A stretch of DNA of 62,694 bases from an uncultured Neomegalonema sp. Lineage in GTDB: Bacteria > Pseudomonadota > Alphaproteobacteria > Rhodobacterales > Rhodobacteraceae. Of this stretch, positions 19,338-29,190 are shown in pieces; the first letter of the stretch is position 1; each line of letters begins with the position of its first letter. Where the stretch lies: the NCBI GenBank assembly GCA_937957975.1, contig CALFFK010000057.1, forward strand, positions 1-62,694, read 5' to 3'. The translations under genes were made by a program, and so were the position numbers. Below the pieces are notes generated by a model that saw nothing but the letters and a program-made list of their open reading frames with translations, ran no database searches and was not told where the DNA came from.

Positions 19338-20693
19338 TTACAACAAAACCATCGCTGCGAGGCCGAGGAAGGCCATGAAGCCGACAACATCGGTGACGGT
19401 CGTGACGAAGACAGCAGAGGCAAGTGCCGGGTCTGCGCCGAGTTTTTCAAGCCCGATGGGGATGAGAATACCCGCGAGCGCCGCCACAAGCATATTGATG
19501 ACCATAGCCACGCCCAGGACGCCACCCAACGCCGGATCGCCATACCAGGCCCAGGTTAGGCCTCCCATGACAATGGCAAAGAAGATGCCGTTGAAAAGGC
19601 CGACCAGACCCTCGCGTGAGATAATGCGCATGGCGTTGGTTGCAGTCAGGTCTTTCGTCGCCAGGGCGCGCACGGCGACGGTAAGGGTCTGGGTTCCCGC
19701 ATTGCCACCCATGGATGCCACGATGGTCATCAGGATTGCCAGCGCCACGACGCTCTCGATAACCGCATCGAATTGGGCAATGACTAGCGAGGCAAGGATG
19801 GCCGTTGCCAGATTGACCGTCAACCACGGCAACCGTTGACGCGCGATCTCAAAAACCGAGTCGGTCAGTTCCTCATCGCCGACACCCGCGAGAAGAAGCA
19901 TGTCTTCCTCGGCTTCCTCATCCAGCACTTCAAGCGCGTCATCAATGGTAATAACCCCGGCAAGTCGCCCGTCGGCATCCACGACCGGGGCCGAGACAAG
20001 GTGATACTGATTAAAGGCGTAGGCAATGTCTTCGGGCGGGTCTTCGACTCCCAACGAACAAAAATCGTCCTGCATGATCGCCTCGATCATCACCGGGCGG
20101 CGCGATCCCATGATACGTGAGAGGGAAACAGTGCCGACGGGCTTATAGGACGGATCGATGACAATAATTTCGTAGAATGCTTCAGGCAAATCTTCGCGTG
20201 AACGCAGGCTGTCGATAGTCTGGCCGACATTCCAAAAGGGCGGCACGGCGATCACATCGCGCTGCATCATGCGCCCGGCGGAATTCTCCGGGTATTCGAG
20301 CGAACGCTCAATACCAATACGATCAGCGATGGGCAAACCATCAAGGACTTCGCGGCGAAGGTCTGCGTCAAGGTTTTCGACGAGATAGACGGCATCGTCG
20401 CTTTCCATCTCACCTACGGCTTCGGCAAGGTATTCAGGATCAACCAGCGTAACGATGTCGTCGCGTAACCCCTCCTCCAGTTCAGGAAGAACATCAGCAG
20501 GGAAATCCCCGGCGGCAAGGCGAACAAAGCCTTCACGGGCAGCAGGATTGATTTGTTCGAGGACGTCGGCGACATCCGCCGGGTGTGCACCTTCGATGGC
20601 GGAGAGGAGTGCAATGCGGTTATCGTCATCCAGGGCGTTGGAGACTTGTTCCGCAAGAGTCAAATCAGGTTTTTCGGGAGATAGTTCAACCAT
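19338..20693 (-). CDS. mgtE: MgtE-type magnesium transporter
   Basis: Homodimeric Mg2+ channel of the inner membrane, 451 residues. The N-terminal helical domain (about 20-130) with A-D-V-A-D-V-L-E-Q-I is followed by two CBS domains (about 135-260), which gate the pore by intracellular Mg2+. The C-terminal part (about 280-451) has five transmembrane helices including the pore segment with G-G-N-A-G-T-Q-T. Length and domain order match the family. It converges with the thiolase gene 14 bases away. No leader riboswitch was recognised in the 65-base gap upstream. Confidence 0.93.
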   Translation of the reverse strand: MVELSPEKPDLTLAEQVSNALDDDNRIALLSAIEGAHPADVADVLEQINPAAREGFVRLAAGDFPADVLPELEEGLRDDIVTLVDPEYLAEAVGEMESDDAVYLVENLDADLRREVLDGLPIADRIGIERSLEYPENSAGRMMQRDVIAVPPFWNVGQTIDSLRSREDLPEAFYEIIVIDPSYKPVGTVSLSRIMGSRRPVMIEAIMQDDFCSLGVEDPPEDIAYAFNQYHLVSAPVVDADGRLAGVITIDDALEVLDEEAEEDMLLLAGVGDEELTDSVFEIARQRLPWLTVNLATAILASLVIAQFDAVIESVVALAILMTIVASMGGNAGTQTLTVAVRALATKDLTATNAMRIISREGLVGLFNGIFFAIVMGGLTWAWYGDPALGGVLGVAMVINMLVAALAGILIPIGLEKLGADPALASAVFVTTVTDVVGFMAFLGLAAMVLL

Positions 20694-20758
20694 GCCCGTC
20701 CCCCCACTATTACGCCCTTTCCCCTAAAACGGGGGCACAACGATAGCAAGAGGCGGGA

Positions 20759-21295
20759 TCAGGCGAATCGCGTCAGCGCGTCCTCTATTTCGATCGCAAG
20801 GCTGGCGCGTTCCTCCGGGGTGAGAAAAGCGCCGATGGCAACGATCCTGCCGGAAGAAGAGAGAAGAAGCTGATTCTCGATATGACGGGTCGTGCGGGTA
20901 CGAACCTTGGTCCAATAGGGGCGAAACTCCCACCGTTTCACTGGTTTTCTTGGGTGGAAGGCTTCGATGACCAGCATATTCCGCTCAATGGCGATGCGCT
21001 CATGGTAACGGGCGTCGCGATAGTTGCGCAGGAACAGCGCCCAGACCAACGCAAAGACGCCGCCCATGAATCCGATGACGATGGCAACAACGCCCAGATG
21101 GCGGCCCCATTCGATTTCGTAAGGGGTGGGCGCAAGGAATGTCATCGCTGCAAAAAAGGCAAAAAGCCCCCCAAGCACAGTCAGAAAGATGCGCAATCCG
21201 CGCAGCGAGAGAGAGCGATGCGGCCAGAGCATAACCTGCCATGCGGGCCTGTCATCTTCCGAGACGTCGATGGCCGGAGGTTCCCCCCCGGCCAT
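20759..21295 (-). CDS. DUF2244 domain membrane protein
   Basis: About 178 residues with two adjacent transmembrane helices (roughly 35-80) flanked by a short N-terminal tail and a C-terminal cytoplasmic domain, matching DUF2244. The domain's function is unknown. The position just downstream of ctaD on the same strand is a recurrent alphaproteobacterial arrangement and suggests a link to cytochrome oxidase or respiratory membranes. ATG 21295 is chosen; an in-frame TTG eight codons upstream is possible. Confidence 0.8.
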   Translation of the reverse strand: MAGGEPPAIDVSEDDRPAWQVMLWPHRSLSLRGLRIFLTVLGGLFAFFAAMTFLAPTPYEIEWGRHLGVVAIVIGFMGGVFALVWALFLRNYRDARYHERIAIERNMLVIEAFHPRKPVKRWEFRPYWTKVRTRTTRHIENQLLLSSSGRIVAIGAFLTPEERASLAIEIEDALTRFA

Positions 21296-21331
21296 CGGAT
21301 TATTTCTACGCAAGGGCAACGCGCGCTTTCC

Positions 21332-22966
21332 TCAGTGATGCCCGCTGTCGCGAACGACTGGCAGCACCTCAAAGGTATGCGCCGGCGGGGGCGATGGCAG
21401 GGTCCATTCCAGCGTATCCGCGCCTTCACCCCATGGGTTATCGCCAACTTTCTGGCCCCGCAAAATGGTCCAGAAAACGATGCCAATGAAGAGGGCAAAA
21501 GACAGACCTGAGATAAACGCACCAATGGAAGACCACCAGTTCCAGCCTGCAAAAGCCTCGTTATAGTCCATGTACCGGCGGGGCATTCCGGCAAAGCCGA
21601 GGAAATGCTGCGGGAAGAAGGTGATGTTCACACCGACAAAGAACATCCAGAAATGCACCCTGCCCCAGAATTCCGGGTACTGACGGCCCGACATCTTGCC
21701 GATCCAGTAATACATGCCAGCGAAGACACCCATCGCAGCGCCGATTGACATGACATAGTGGAAATGCGCGACAACGTAATAGGTGTCATGCAGCGCCCGG
21801 TCCACACCCGCCTGTGACAGCACGATGCCAGTCACACCACCAAGGGTGAAGAGGAAGATGAAGCCAATTGCGAACAGCATCGGGGTCTCAAAGCGGATCG
21901 AACCACCCCACATCGTCGCAATCCAGGAGAAGATCTTGATCCCAGTGGGTACCGCGATCACCATGGTTGCCAGCATGAAATACGCCTGCGTATCAGCATT
22001 GATACCAGAGGTGTACATATGGTGCGCCCAGACGACGAAGCCGAGCAGACCAATACCAATCAACGCCCAGACCATACCGAGATAGCCAAAGATAGGCTTG
22101 TTCGAGAAGGTCGAGATGACATGGCTGATGATGCCAAAGGCGGGCATGATGATGATGTAGACTTCAGGATGCCCAAAGAACCACAGCAGGTGCTGATAGA
22201 GAATCGGATCGCCGCCCCCTGCGGGATCGAAGAACGATGTGCCGAAATTACGGTCGGTCAGGAGCATCGTGATCGCACCCGCCAGAACTGGCAGAGCCAG
22301 AAGAATCAGGATGGCCGTGATGAAGATCGACCATGCAAACAGTGGCACGCGGAACATGGTCATGCCCGGCGCACGCATATTCAGGAAGGTCGTGATGATG
22401 TTGATCGCCCCAAGGATCGAGGATGCGCCCGACAGGTGCACCGCAAAGATCGCAAGATCGACCGACATATTATCAGCGGTATTCGTGGTCGAAAGCGGCG
22501 CGTAAAGCACCCACCCGACCCCGGCTCCGTCCCCGACGAAGACCGACATGACCGCAAGCGTACCACCAGCGGTGAACAGCCAGAGCGACAGGTTGTTCAG
22601 TCGCGGAAACGCCATGTCCGGCGCCCCGATCTGGAGCGGCATAAAGAAGTTGCCAAAGCCCCCGAACAGACCGGGGATCAGGACGAAAAACATCATCAGG
22701 ATGCCGTGCGCCGTGATCGCAACGTTCCAAAGCTGACCATTTGGAGCGCCGCCCTCGTCGGTCATAAATTGTACGCCGGGATACATCAGCTCCATCCGCA
22801 TAATCATCGAGAAGATGATCGCGATCAGGCCGAAGAAACCAGCAATCCAGAGATACATGATCCCGATGTCTTTGTGGTTCGTCGAACAGAACCAGCGAGT
22901 GAAGAAACTCGGCTGTCCGTGTCCGTCGTCATGGGCATGGTCTTGCCCGGTGGTGACTTCCGTCAT
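21332..22966 (-). CDS. ctaD: cytochrome c oxidase subunit I (aa3 type)
   Basis: Catalytic subunit of the terminal haem-copper oxidase, reducing O2 to water and pumping protons across the inner membrane. About 544 residues and twelve predicted helices. The haem a ligand lies in [19 protein letters not shown] carries the CuB His-Tyr pair and the D-channel Glu, and Y-Y-V-V-A-H-F-H-Y holds the haem a and a3 histidines. ATG 22966 has a GGGAG upstream; the frame extends further but without family-like sequence. Subunits II and III are not in this window, as is usual for ctaD in many Rhodobacterales. SCO1 and RegB encoded nearby are functionally related. Confidence 0.97.
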   Translation of the reverse strand: MTEVTTGQDHAHDDGHGQPSFFTRWFCSTNHKDIGIMYLWIAGFFGLIAIIFSMIMRMELMYPGVQFMTDEGGAPNGQLWNVAITAHGILMMFFVLIPGLFGGFGNFFMPLQIGAPDMAFPRLNNLSLWLFTAGGTLAVMSVFVGDGAGVGWVLYAPLSTTNTADNMSVDLAIFAVHLSGASSILGAINIITTFLNMRAPGMTMFRVPLFAWSIFITAILILLALPVLAGAITMLLTDRNFGTSFFDPAGGGDPILYQHLLWFFGHPEVYIIIMPAFGIISHVISTFSNKPIFGYLGMVWALIGIGLLGFVVWAHHMYTSGINADTQAYFMLATMVIAVPTGIKIFSWIATMWGGSIRFETPMLFAIGFIFLFTLGGVTGIVLSQAGVDRALHDTYYVVAHFHYVMSIGAAMGVFAGMYYWIGKMSGRQYPEFWGRVHFWMFFVGVNITFFPQHFLGFAGMPRRYMDYNEAFAGWNWWSSIGAFISGLSFALFIGIVFWTILRGQKVGDNPWGEGADTLEWTLPSPPPAHTFEVLPVVRDSGHH

Positions 22967-23126
22967 GCAGAACGCTCCCTGGTTCGCGCGGCGCTGGCCG
23001 GGAGGGGCCAGTGCCGGAATGCTCACATATGAGTGACACCTAGCCCAGCTTGATAGCGGGGGCAATGCGGCGATGTGGCAGAGGGGGATGATTCCATAAT
23101 ACGAGGCGGGTTATCTCAAAACCTGC

Positions 23127-24086
23127 TCAGGAGTCCTGGGCGCGCCAAAGCCCCTGTCGAAGATAAAACCGCATCCACCCAATCACTGGTATCTCTATGT
23201 GACGCGCAATTCCGAAAGACAGCACCAGCGAAAGCCCAATGGCCACCAGCATTCCGATGATGAAGCCCGGTATACCGTAGGGGTCAACATGGGCCGCAAT
23301 GCCCTGAAACACCAGATACAAAACGGAAGACAGCGCAAGCCCTCCAATCATCAGTACATAGGGCAGCCCCGGCCAACGCCCGACCGCCGCACGGATGTGA
23401 TCGAGATAATAAGCAATGCCAATCCCAAGAAAGAACGTGCTGCCCGCCAGCCCTTTCAACAAGTATTCGATGGCATCCGCACGCCAAGACAGGATGCCGA
23501 CAATCCCAATACAGACAAGAAGTCCAGCGAAGCGGATACGGCTCAACGTAAGTGCGACGATGCCAAAAACGAAAAACGAAAATGCGAACTCAATCGGCAT
23601 GGTCCACAAATTGATGTTGATGGTCTCAGCTTCACTATAGCCAAAAAAAACCTGTGTAAGCAGGAACTGCGCTGTACGGACAAAGCTCCAACCCTCAACA
23701 TCCCAGCGTTCTATCCACCCCGGTGAGCTGAACGGCGCGAGTTGTACGCCCCCGGTAATTTCGTCAGAAAATGCCTGAATCCCATAACACAGCATCCCGG
23801 TAATAAAGACGGGAATCATAAGCCGGGGCATACGGTTTAGGGCATCAAGAGCGAGATCATGTCCGGTCTTTCCACCGACAAAATAGGGATAGGAAAGCAC
23901 GAAACCACTGATCGTAAAGAAAATCAGCACAGCGAAATGACCGTTCGCAGCGAACTCCCAGAGCACCACGCCAGGATGGGCCAGCGGATCGATCATTCCT
24001 GCGGGGCTGTAGTTCAGAACATGCGCCATTACGACGGATAAGGCGGCAAGACCCCGTAATGCATCGAACTCGTGTAATCGCCTCAT
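23127..24086 (-). CDS. acyltransferase family 3 membrane protein
   Basis: Integral membrane acyltransferase of the AT3 family (OafA/NodX type), 319 residues with about nine hydrophobic helices. The N-terminal motif F-D-A-L-R-G-L-A-A-L, followed by V-V-M-A-H, is characteristic; the His is the proposed catalytic residue, and the later V-S-G-F-V-L-S-Y segment is typical. These enzymes O-acylate surface sugars or other exported molecules. No glycan cluster surrounds it, so its substrate is unknown. It is divergent from the photolyase operon. Confidence 0.85.
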   Translation of the reverse strand: MRRLHEFDALRGLAALSVVMAHVLNYSPAGMIDPLAHPGVVLWEFAANGHFAVLIFFTISGFVLSYPYFVGGKTGHDLALDALNRMPRLMIPVFITGMLCYGIQAFSDEITGGVQLAPFSSPGWIERWDVEGWSFVRTAQFLLTQVFFGYSEAETININLWTMPIEFAFSFFVFGIVALTLSRIRFAGLLVCIGIVGILSWRADAIEYLLKGLAGSTFFLGIGIAYYLDHIRAAVGRWPGLPYVLMIGGLALSSVLYLVFQGIAAHVDPYGIPGFIIGMLVAIGLSLVLSFGIARHIEIPVIGWMRFYLRQGLWRAQDS

Positions 24087-24229
24087 AAGCCACGACTAAC
24101 GCGCCAATCTTTCGGAGGGATTACCGGGGATGTGGTGGGCAGCACAGGCACCCATAGTCTATTGGGATTTGGGCATGGCGCGTTTCACACTACGTCGGCA
24201 CAACGCATCGAAACCAACCGGGTAAAACT

Positions 24230-25642
24230 GTGGCCAAACCAACGATCCTGTGGATACGCAAGGAATTCCGCCTTGCCGATAATCCCGCACTAACAGAGGC
24301 GCTGGCGCATGGCGGGCCAGTGATTGTGGTTTTTATCCTTGATTCGGTTACACACGGAACTGGCGGTGCGGCGGCGCAATGGCGACTGGGGCAGGCTATC
24401 GCAGCCTTCGCACAAGTGCTGGAGAATAAAGGCCAGCGTTTGATACTGCGCCGGGGCGAATCATTGACCACGTTACGCACGCTGATCGCGGAGACCGGCG
24501 CAAAACGCGTGGTTTGGGGACGACATTACGACAAGGCATCCCGCGAGAGGGATACGCGCATAAAAACCGCGCTCAGGGAAGACGGGATCGAGGCAAAAAG
24601 CGTCTGCACCCACCTGTTATTCGAGCCATGGAGCATCCAAACGAAGACCGGCGGACCCTATCGCGTCTACTCGCCCTTCAAGCGCGCGTGTTTCGAGCGC
24701 GAAGACAGGATTGGGGAGCCTCTGCCTGCGCCAACCAATCTTGCCGCGCCGGATGACTGGCCAAACAGCGAGTCGCTGAACGATTGGGCATTGGGGACGG
24801 CGATGAACCGGGGCGGAGCCATCGTCGGTCAGTATGCGAATATAGGCGAAGGAGCGGCGCTGGAACGACTGGAGGGATTCGTCCCCATCGCATCGGACTA
24901 TAACGAGGGCCGCGACGCATTGGGTTATACCGGCACTTCACGCCTGTCAGAGAACTACGCATGGGGCGAGATCAGCGCGCGCACGGCGTGGCATCGTATT
25001 CGGGCATCCATCATGCGCTCGGCCAAGCCCGATAAAGGGTTTGTCGTTTACCTTCAGGAATTGCTGTGGCGGGAATTCGCTTATCACCTGTTGTTCCACT
25101 ACCCCGACCTTGCGACCGATAACTGGCGCGAGGAATGGAATGCCTTTCCGTGGCGCGCAGACAATGACGACGCCGAACGCTGGCGGCGGGGCGAAACCGG
25201 CATTCCCGGCGTCGATGCCGCCATGCGTGAACTGTATGCGACCGGGTATATGCACAACCGGATGCGGATGCTGACAGCAAGCTTTCTGACCAAACATCTA
25301 ATGACCGATTGGCGTGTGGGCGAAGCCTGGTTTCGCGAATGCCTGACCGATTATGACCCCGCCTCCAACGCGATGGGGTGGCAATGGGTTGCCGGGTCAG
25401 GGCCGGATGCAACGCCCTTCTTCCGCATCTTCAATCCCGAAACACAGATCGGGAAATTCGACAAGCAAGGCCGCTACATCTCGCGTTGGCTGGATGCTGA
25501 CTCAGTGGATGCACAAAACTTCTTCGCCGCGATTCCCCGTTCATGGGGGATGACGGCGGCAGACACTCGCCCGGAGCCGCTCATCAGCCTGAAGCAAGGG
25601 CGTGAGCGGGCGCTTGCGGCCTACAAGGACATGAGAGACTAA
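24230..25642 (+). CDS. phrB: deoxyribodipyrimidine photolyase
   Basis: FAD-dependent, light-driven repair of cyclobutane pyrimidine dimers. 470 residues: an N-terminal Rossmann-like antenna domain beginning I-L-W-I-R-K-E-F-R-L, and a C-terminal FAD-binding domain with T-G-I-P-G-V-D-A-A-M-R-E-L, T-G-Y-M-H-N-R-M-R-M and A-M-G-W-Q-W-V-A-G-S-G. These are class I CPD photolyase motifs. The best start is GTG at 24230. It heads a four-gene run (photolyase, FAD oxidoreductase, DUF1365, Cfa-like) that in other proteobacteria is often under light or singlet-oxygen control (established for RpoE-ChrR regulons); no matching promoter could be confirmed here. Confidence 0.94.
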   Translation: MAKPTILWIRKEFRLADNPALTEALAHGGPVIVVFILDSVTHGTGGAAAQWRLGQAIAAFAQVLENKGQRLILRRGESLTTLRTLIAETGAKRVVWGRHYDKASRERDTRIKTALREDGIEAKSVCTHLLFEPWSIQTKTGGPYRVYSPFKRACFEREDRIGEPLPAPTNLAAPDDWPNSESLNDWALGTAMNRGGAIVGQYANIGEGAALERLEGFVPIASDYNEGRDALGYTGTSRLSENYAWGEISARTAWHRIRASIMRSAKPDKGFVVYLQELLWREFAYHLLFHYPDLATDNWREEWNAFPWRADNDDAERWRRGETGIPGVDAAMRELYATGYMHNRMRMLTASFLTKHLMTDWRVGEAWFRECLTDYDPASNAMGWQWVAGSGPDATPFFRIFNPETQIGKFDKQGRYISRWLDADSVDAQNFFAAIPRSWGMTAADTRPEPLISLKQGRERALAAYKDMRD

Positions 25643-25647
25643 AATTA

Positions 25648-26994
25648 ATGATGAAAAAACTACCCACACTCAATCCCCGCCCGCGCATTGCTATCATCGG
25701 CTCCGGCATCTCCGGCATTGGCGCAGCCCTCGCCCTTGCACCACATTACGATGTCACCCTGTTCGAAAAGGACGGACGGCTGGGGGGTCACGCGAACACA
25801 GCGCGGATTGACTATCCGATGCCGGGGGGTGCAGTGCCAATAGACGTGGATACGGGCTTCATCGTTTATAATGAAAAGACCTATCCGAATTTAACCGCCT
25901 TTTTCGCGCATTATGACGTGCCGACCGAATGGTCGGATATGTCACTGAGTTTCACGGTGGATGACGGGCGGATAGAATGGGCCGCCGATAATCTCGACAA
26001 AATTTTCGCACAACGGCGCAATATTCTGCGCCCATCTTTCATCGGGGCCATGCGTTCGGTGTTGCGGTTCAACCGTGAAGCACAGGCAGTGCTGGCCTCG
26101 GATGAGGCGCATGACACCCCTATTTCAGAATGGCTGGATGCGCGGGGTTATTCGGACGCTTTCAAACGCCTCTATCTCTATCCAATGGCAGGGGCAATCT
26201 GGTCCACGCGCAGCGCAGATATTGCGGCATTCCCGGCGCGCAGCCTGTTTGCGTTCTATGAAAACCATGATCTTTTTGCGGGCCTTGGCGATGCCGTACA
26301 ATGGCGCACGGTCACAGGCGGTTCGCGCAGTTATGTCGAATGCGCGGCGGCGATTTTAGGCGAAAGGGTGCGAATGAATGCGCCGGTAACAAGTGTTACC
26401 TCACGCGGCGGTGGCGTCACAGTCACCCTTAACAGCGGCGAGCAGCAGGTTTTCGACCAAGCCATCCTTGCCACCCATTCCGACGAAGCCCTGGCCTTGC
26501 GCCCCGATGCCGACGAAGAAACCCGCACACTGCTGGGGCAGGTGAAATTCACCCCCAACCGCGCAGTTCTTCACCGCGATGCGTCATTGATGCCCAAAAC
26601 GCGCAAGGCGTGGTCAAGCTGGAATACACGGGTCGGGGGCGTTGCCGATGCAAGCGCAAGCCTCACCTACTGGATGAACCGCTTGCAAAATATCGACACC
26701 GCAATGCCCTTGTTTGTTACCCTCAACCCGCCCCGCGATCCGGCCCCCGGAACCATCTTTGGCGAATATGAATACGCGCATCCATTCTTTGATAATAACG
26801 CTTTCGATGCACAGGCACGGTTCGACCGTGTACAGGGGCGTGGCGGCATCTGGCACGCCGGAGCATGGCTCGGATATGGATTCCACGAAGACGGTTTGCG
26901 CTCGGCATTGCGGGTGGTCGAAGCGTTGGGCGTGCAACCTGATTGGGCGCGGGATACGGGGCAACCGATCCTTCCGGGGCAGGTGGCGGCTTGA
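25648..26994 (+). CDS. FAD-dependent oxidoreductase (amine oxidase / desaturase-like)
   Basis: 448-residue flavoprotein with an N-terminal dinucleotide-binding motif I-G-S-G-I-S-G-I-G-A-A, followed by F-E-K-D-G-R-L-G-G-H-A-N-T, as in the NAD(P)-binding amine oxidase and carotenoid desaturase superfamily. The C-terminal part has the I-W-H-A-G-A-W-L-G-Y-G-F-H-E-D-G segment typical of this photolyase-linked subgroup. It starts 5 bases after phrB and overlaps the DUF1365 start. From the context with a Cfa-like methyltransferase it probably acts on membrane lipid acyl chains, but the reaction is inference. Confidence 0.85.
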   Translation: MMKKLPTLNPRPRIAIIGSGISGIGAALALAPHYDVTLFEKDGRLGGHANTARIDYPMPGGAVPIDVDTGFIVYNEKTYPNLTAFFAHYDVPTEWSDMSLSFTVDDGRIEWAADNLDKIFAQRRNILRPSFIGAMRSVLRFNREAQAVLASDEAHDTPISEWLDARGYSDAFKRLYLYPMAGAIWSTRSADIAAFPARSLFAFYENHDLFAGLGDAVQWRTVTGGSRSYVECAAAILGERVRMNAPVTSVTSRGGGVTVTLNSGEQQVFDQAILATHSDEALALRPDADEETRTLLGQVKFTPNRAVLHRDASLMPKTRKAWSSWNTRVGGVADASASLTYWMNRLQNIDTAMPLFVTLNPPRDPAPGTIFGEYEYAHPFFDNNAFDAQARFDRVQGRGGIWHAGAWLGYGFHEDGLRSALRVVEALGVQPDWARDTGQPILPGQVAA

Positions 26995-27797
26995 CCGAAA
27001 AAAGCTCGATACGCTTTTCCACCCCTCGCAGACAAAAGCTGGGGGAAGAAGCCCTTTATCGCGCCCGTGTCATGCATCTGCGACGAATGCCCGATGGCAA
27101 GCGCATCCATCGCTTCGTTTATAATGTCTTTCGCATCTGGCTCGATGTGGACCGCATGGGATGGGACGATCTGCGCTGGCTTTCTCACAATCGCGCCAAT
27201 CTTCTCAGCATCCGGGACCGGGATCACGGCCCACGCGACGGTTCGGCGCTGCGCCCGTGGGCTGATGGATTACTCGCGCGCCATGGCATCGCGCCGCCCG
27301 CACGATTGATGCTCTACACCTTTCCACGCCTGTTCGGTTATGCGTTCAACCCGCTCTCGATGTATCTTGGCCTTGATACGGACGGCACACCTATTATCGT
27401 AATCTACGAGGTTCGTAATACCGATACGGATATGAGCCATTACGTCTTTCCACTCACCGGCCCTGCGCCCTGGCGTCACGGAACGGCGAAGGATTTCTAC
27501 GTTTCGCCTTTCATATCCCCGGAGCAAACATACGCCTTCATGCTCGACCAGACAGAAGAGACCCTTGCCATGCGCATCCGGGTCGATGGCGAAGATGGGC
27601 TGACAATGATCGCGACCGAGAATGCAAACGACGAAGCGTTGACCGATCGGGCGATGCTTGCCTGCTGTGCGGCCATGCCGCTGATGACATTCAAGGTCAT
27701 TGCGGGAATCTATTGGGAGGCTTTGCGCCTGCGCCTGAAGGGCGCGCGGTTCTTTCGCCATCCAGGCAATGCAGGGCGATACCAGCATGATGCGTAA
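26991..27797 (+). CDS. DUF1365 domain protein
   Basis: About 268 residues of the DUF1365 family, which has no assigned biochemical activity but is almost always encoded between the flavoprotein and the Cfa-like enzyme in this operon. The usual family N-terminus A-L-Y-x-A-x-V-M-H-x-R-R is visible, and F-G-Y-A-F-N-P-L-S and Y-V-S-P-F are conserved segments. I chose TTG 26991 because it overlaps the previous stop as TTGA and gives a full N-terminal motif. The next in-frame ATG (27070) would cut the motif. Confidence 0.82.
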   Translation: MTEKSSIRFSTPRRQKLGEEALYRARVMHLRRMPDGKRIHRFVYNVFRIWLDVDRMGWDDLRWLSHNRANLLSIRDRDHGPRDGSALRPWADGLLARHGIAPPARLMLYTFPRLFGYAFNPLSMYLGLDTDGTPIIVIYEVRNTDTDMSHYVFPLTGPAPWRHGTAKDFYVSPFISPEQTYAFMLDQTEETLAMRIRVDGEDGLTMIATENANDEALTDRAMLACCAAMPLMTFKVIAGIYWEALRLRLKGARFFRHPGNAGRYQHDA

Positions 27798-27893
27798 CGC
27801 TCTGCGGCGGATCGTCCTTCGCCGCATCTCTGCCTGAAACCTGCACTACATCACAAACTACCGCAATGAAACGACCGCCAAGGACCGCACCAT

Positions 27894-29111
27894 ATGGCCA
27901 CCCCTCCACTTACCAACCTGACTGGTGCAGGCAACCTGCCCCGCTGGTTCGCCACTGTCTTCGATACCGTCAACTGCCTTGCACGGGGACGGATTGACAT
28001 CCAGTTACCCGATGGTCGCTGGTTTCGTGCCGAAGGGCCAGAGGCAGGGCCACATGGTATCGTGGTGGTGCATGACAATCGTGTATGGGGCCGCACGGTC
28101 AAGGACGGGGCCGATATTGGCTTCGCGGAGGCATATGTGGATGGCTGGTGGTCCTCACCCGATTTACAGGCAGTGCTCGACGTATCGCTCCTGAATAACG
28201 AAGAGATGGTGCGTAATCTGTCACTCTCGACCTTCGCACGATTGATCGAACGCACGCGCCACTGGCTGCACCGCAATTCACGCAGCGGCTCAAAACGCAA
28301 TATTATGGCGCATTACGATCTGGGGAATGCCTTCTATGAGACGTGGCTGGATGGATCGATGACCTATTCCTCCGCCCTCTTCCACCAACCGGGGGAATCC
28401 CTGGAAGTTGGGCAAGAAAACAAGTACAGTGCGCTTTGTGATGCATTGACCATCAAACCCGATGACACCGTGCTCGAAGTCGGGTGTGGTTGGGGCGGTT
28501 TTGCCGAGTATGCGGCGCGCGAGCGCGGCGCAAAAGTGAACGGCATCACCATCTCTCCCGCACAACTTGATTATGCGCAAAAACGCATCTTTGAGGCCGG
28601 TTTGGCCGAGCGGGTTACGCTGGAATTGCGCGATTACCGCGCCCAGGAAGGGCAATTCGATCACATTGCCAGCATCGAAATGTTCGAGGCTGTGGGCGAG
28701 AAATACTGGCCTGTCTATTTCGATACCCTGCGCGAGCGCCTCAAACCCGGTGGCATTGCAAATCTGCAAATCATTACCATCGCCGACCGCCTGTTCGACA
28801 ATTACCGCCGCAATGTCGATTTCGTGCAGAAGCACATCTTCCCCGGTGGAATGCTGCCTTCCCGTGCCGCCCTCGCGCAGCAGACCGAACGCGCGGGCCT
28901 GCAATGGCGCGATTCCATCGAGTTCGGGGATAGCTACTCCGAAACATTGCGCCGCTGGTCCACGGTTTTCAACGACCGCTGGGATGAGATTGCACCCCTT
29001 GGTTTCGACGACCGTTTTCGCCGCCTGTGGAACTTCTATCTTGCCAGTTGCGCGGCCTGCTTTATGGCCGGAACGACGGATGTGACGCAAGTGAGCCTTA
29101 TTCGGAGTTGA
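27894..29111 (+). CDS. cyclopropane-fatty-acyl-phospholipid synthase-like methyltransferase
   Basis: 405-residue SAM-dependent enzyme of the Cfa family, which methylates or cyclopropanates unsaturated acyl chains of membrane phospholipids. The SAM motif V-L-E-V-G-C-G-W-G-G-F is near residue 195. Upstream Y-D-L-G-N-A-F-Y and later I-E-M-F-E-A-V-G match conserved Cfa segments, and the final F-Y-L-A-S-C-A-A-C-F is typical. It ends the photolyase operon after a 96-base gap holding a small GC hairpin (27802-27826). The product could be cyclopropane, methylated or furan-type lipids (inference from related oxidative-stress operons). Confidence 0.9.
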   Translation: MATPPLTNLTGAGNLPRWFATVFDTVNCLARGRIDIQLPDGRWFRAEGPEAGPHGIVVVHDNRVWGRTVKDGADIGFAEAYVDGWWSSPDLQAVLDVSLLNNEEMVRNLSLSTFARLIERTRHWLHRNSRSGSKRNIMAHYDLGNAFYETWLDGSMTYSSALFHQPGESLEVGQENKYSALCDALTIKPDDTVLEVGCGWGGFAEYAARERGAKVNGITISPAQLDYAQKRIFEAGLAERVTLELRDYRAQEGQFDHIASIEMFEAVGEKYWPVYFDTLRERLKPGGIANLQIITIADRLFDNYRRNVDFVQKHIFPGGMLPSRAALAQQTERAGLQWRDSIEFGDSYSETLRRWSTVFNDRWDEIAPLGFDDRFRRLWNFYLASCAACFMAGTTDVTQVSLIRS

Positions 29112-29190
29112 GATTACGCTAAAAACGTACGCCGCACCTAATTAACCAGAAACATACCGGGTTTATTATTTCCTCAACCAGGGGAAAAAA

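Noticed and set aside
22019-23032. 337-codon open frame on the plus strand
   Set aside because: Antisense to ctaD; the His/Arg/Asp-rich translation is a shadow of membrane-protein codons.
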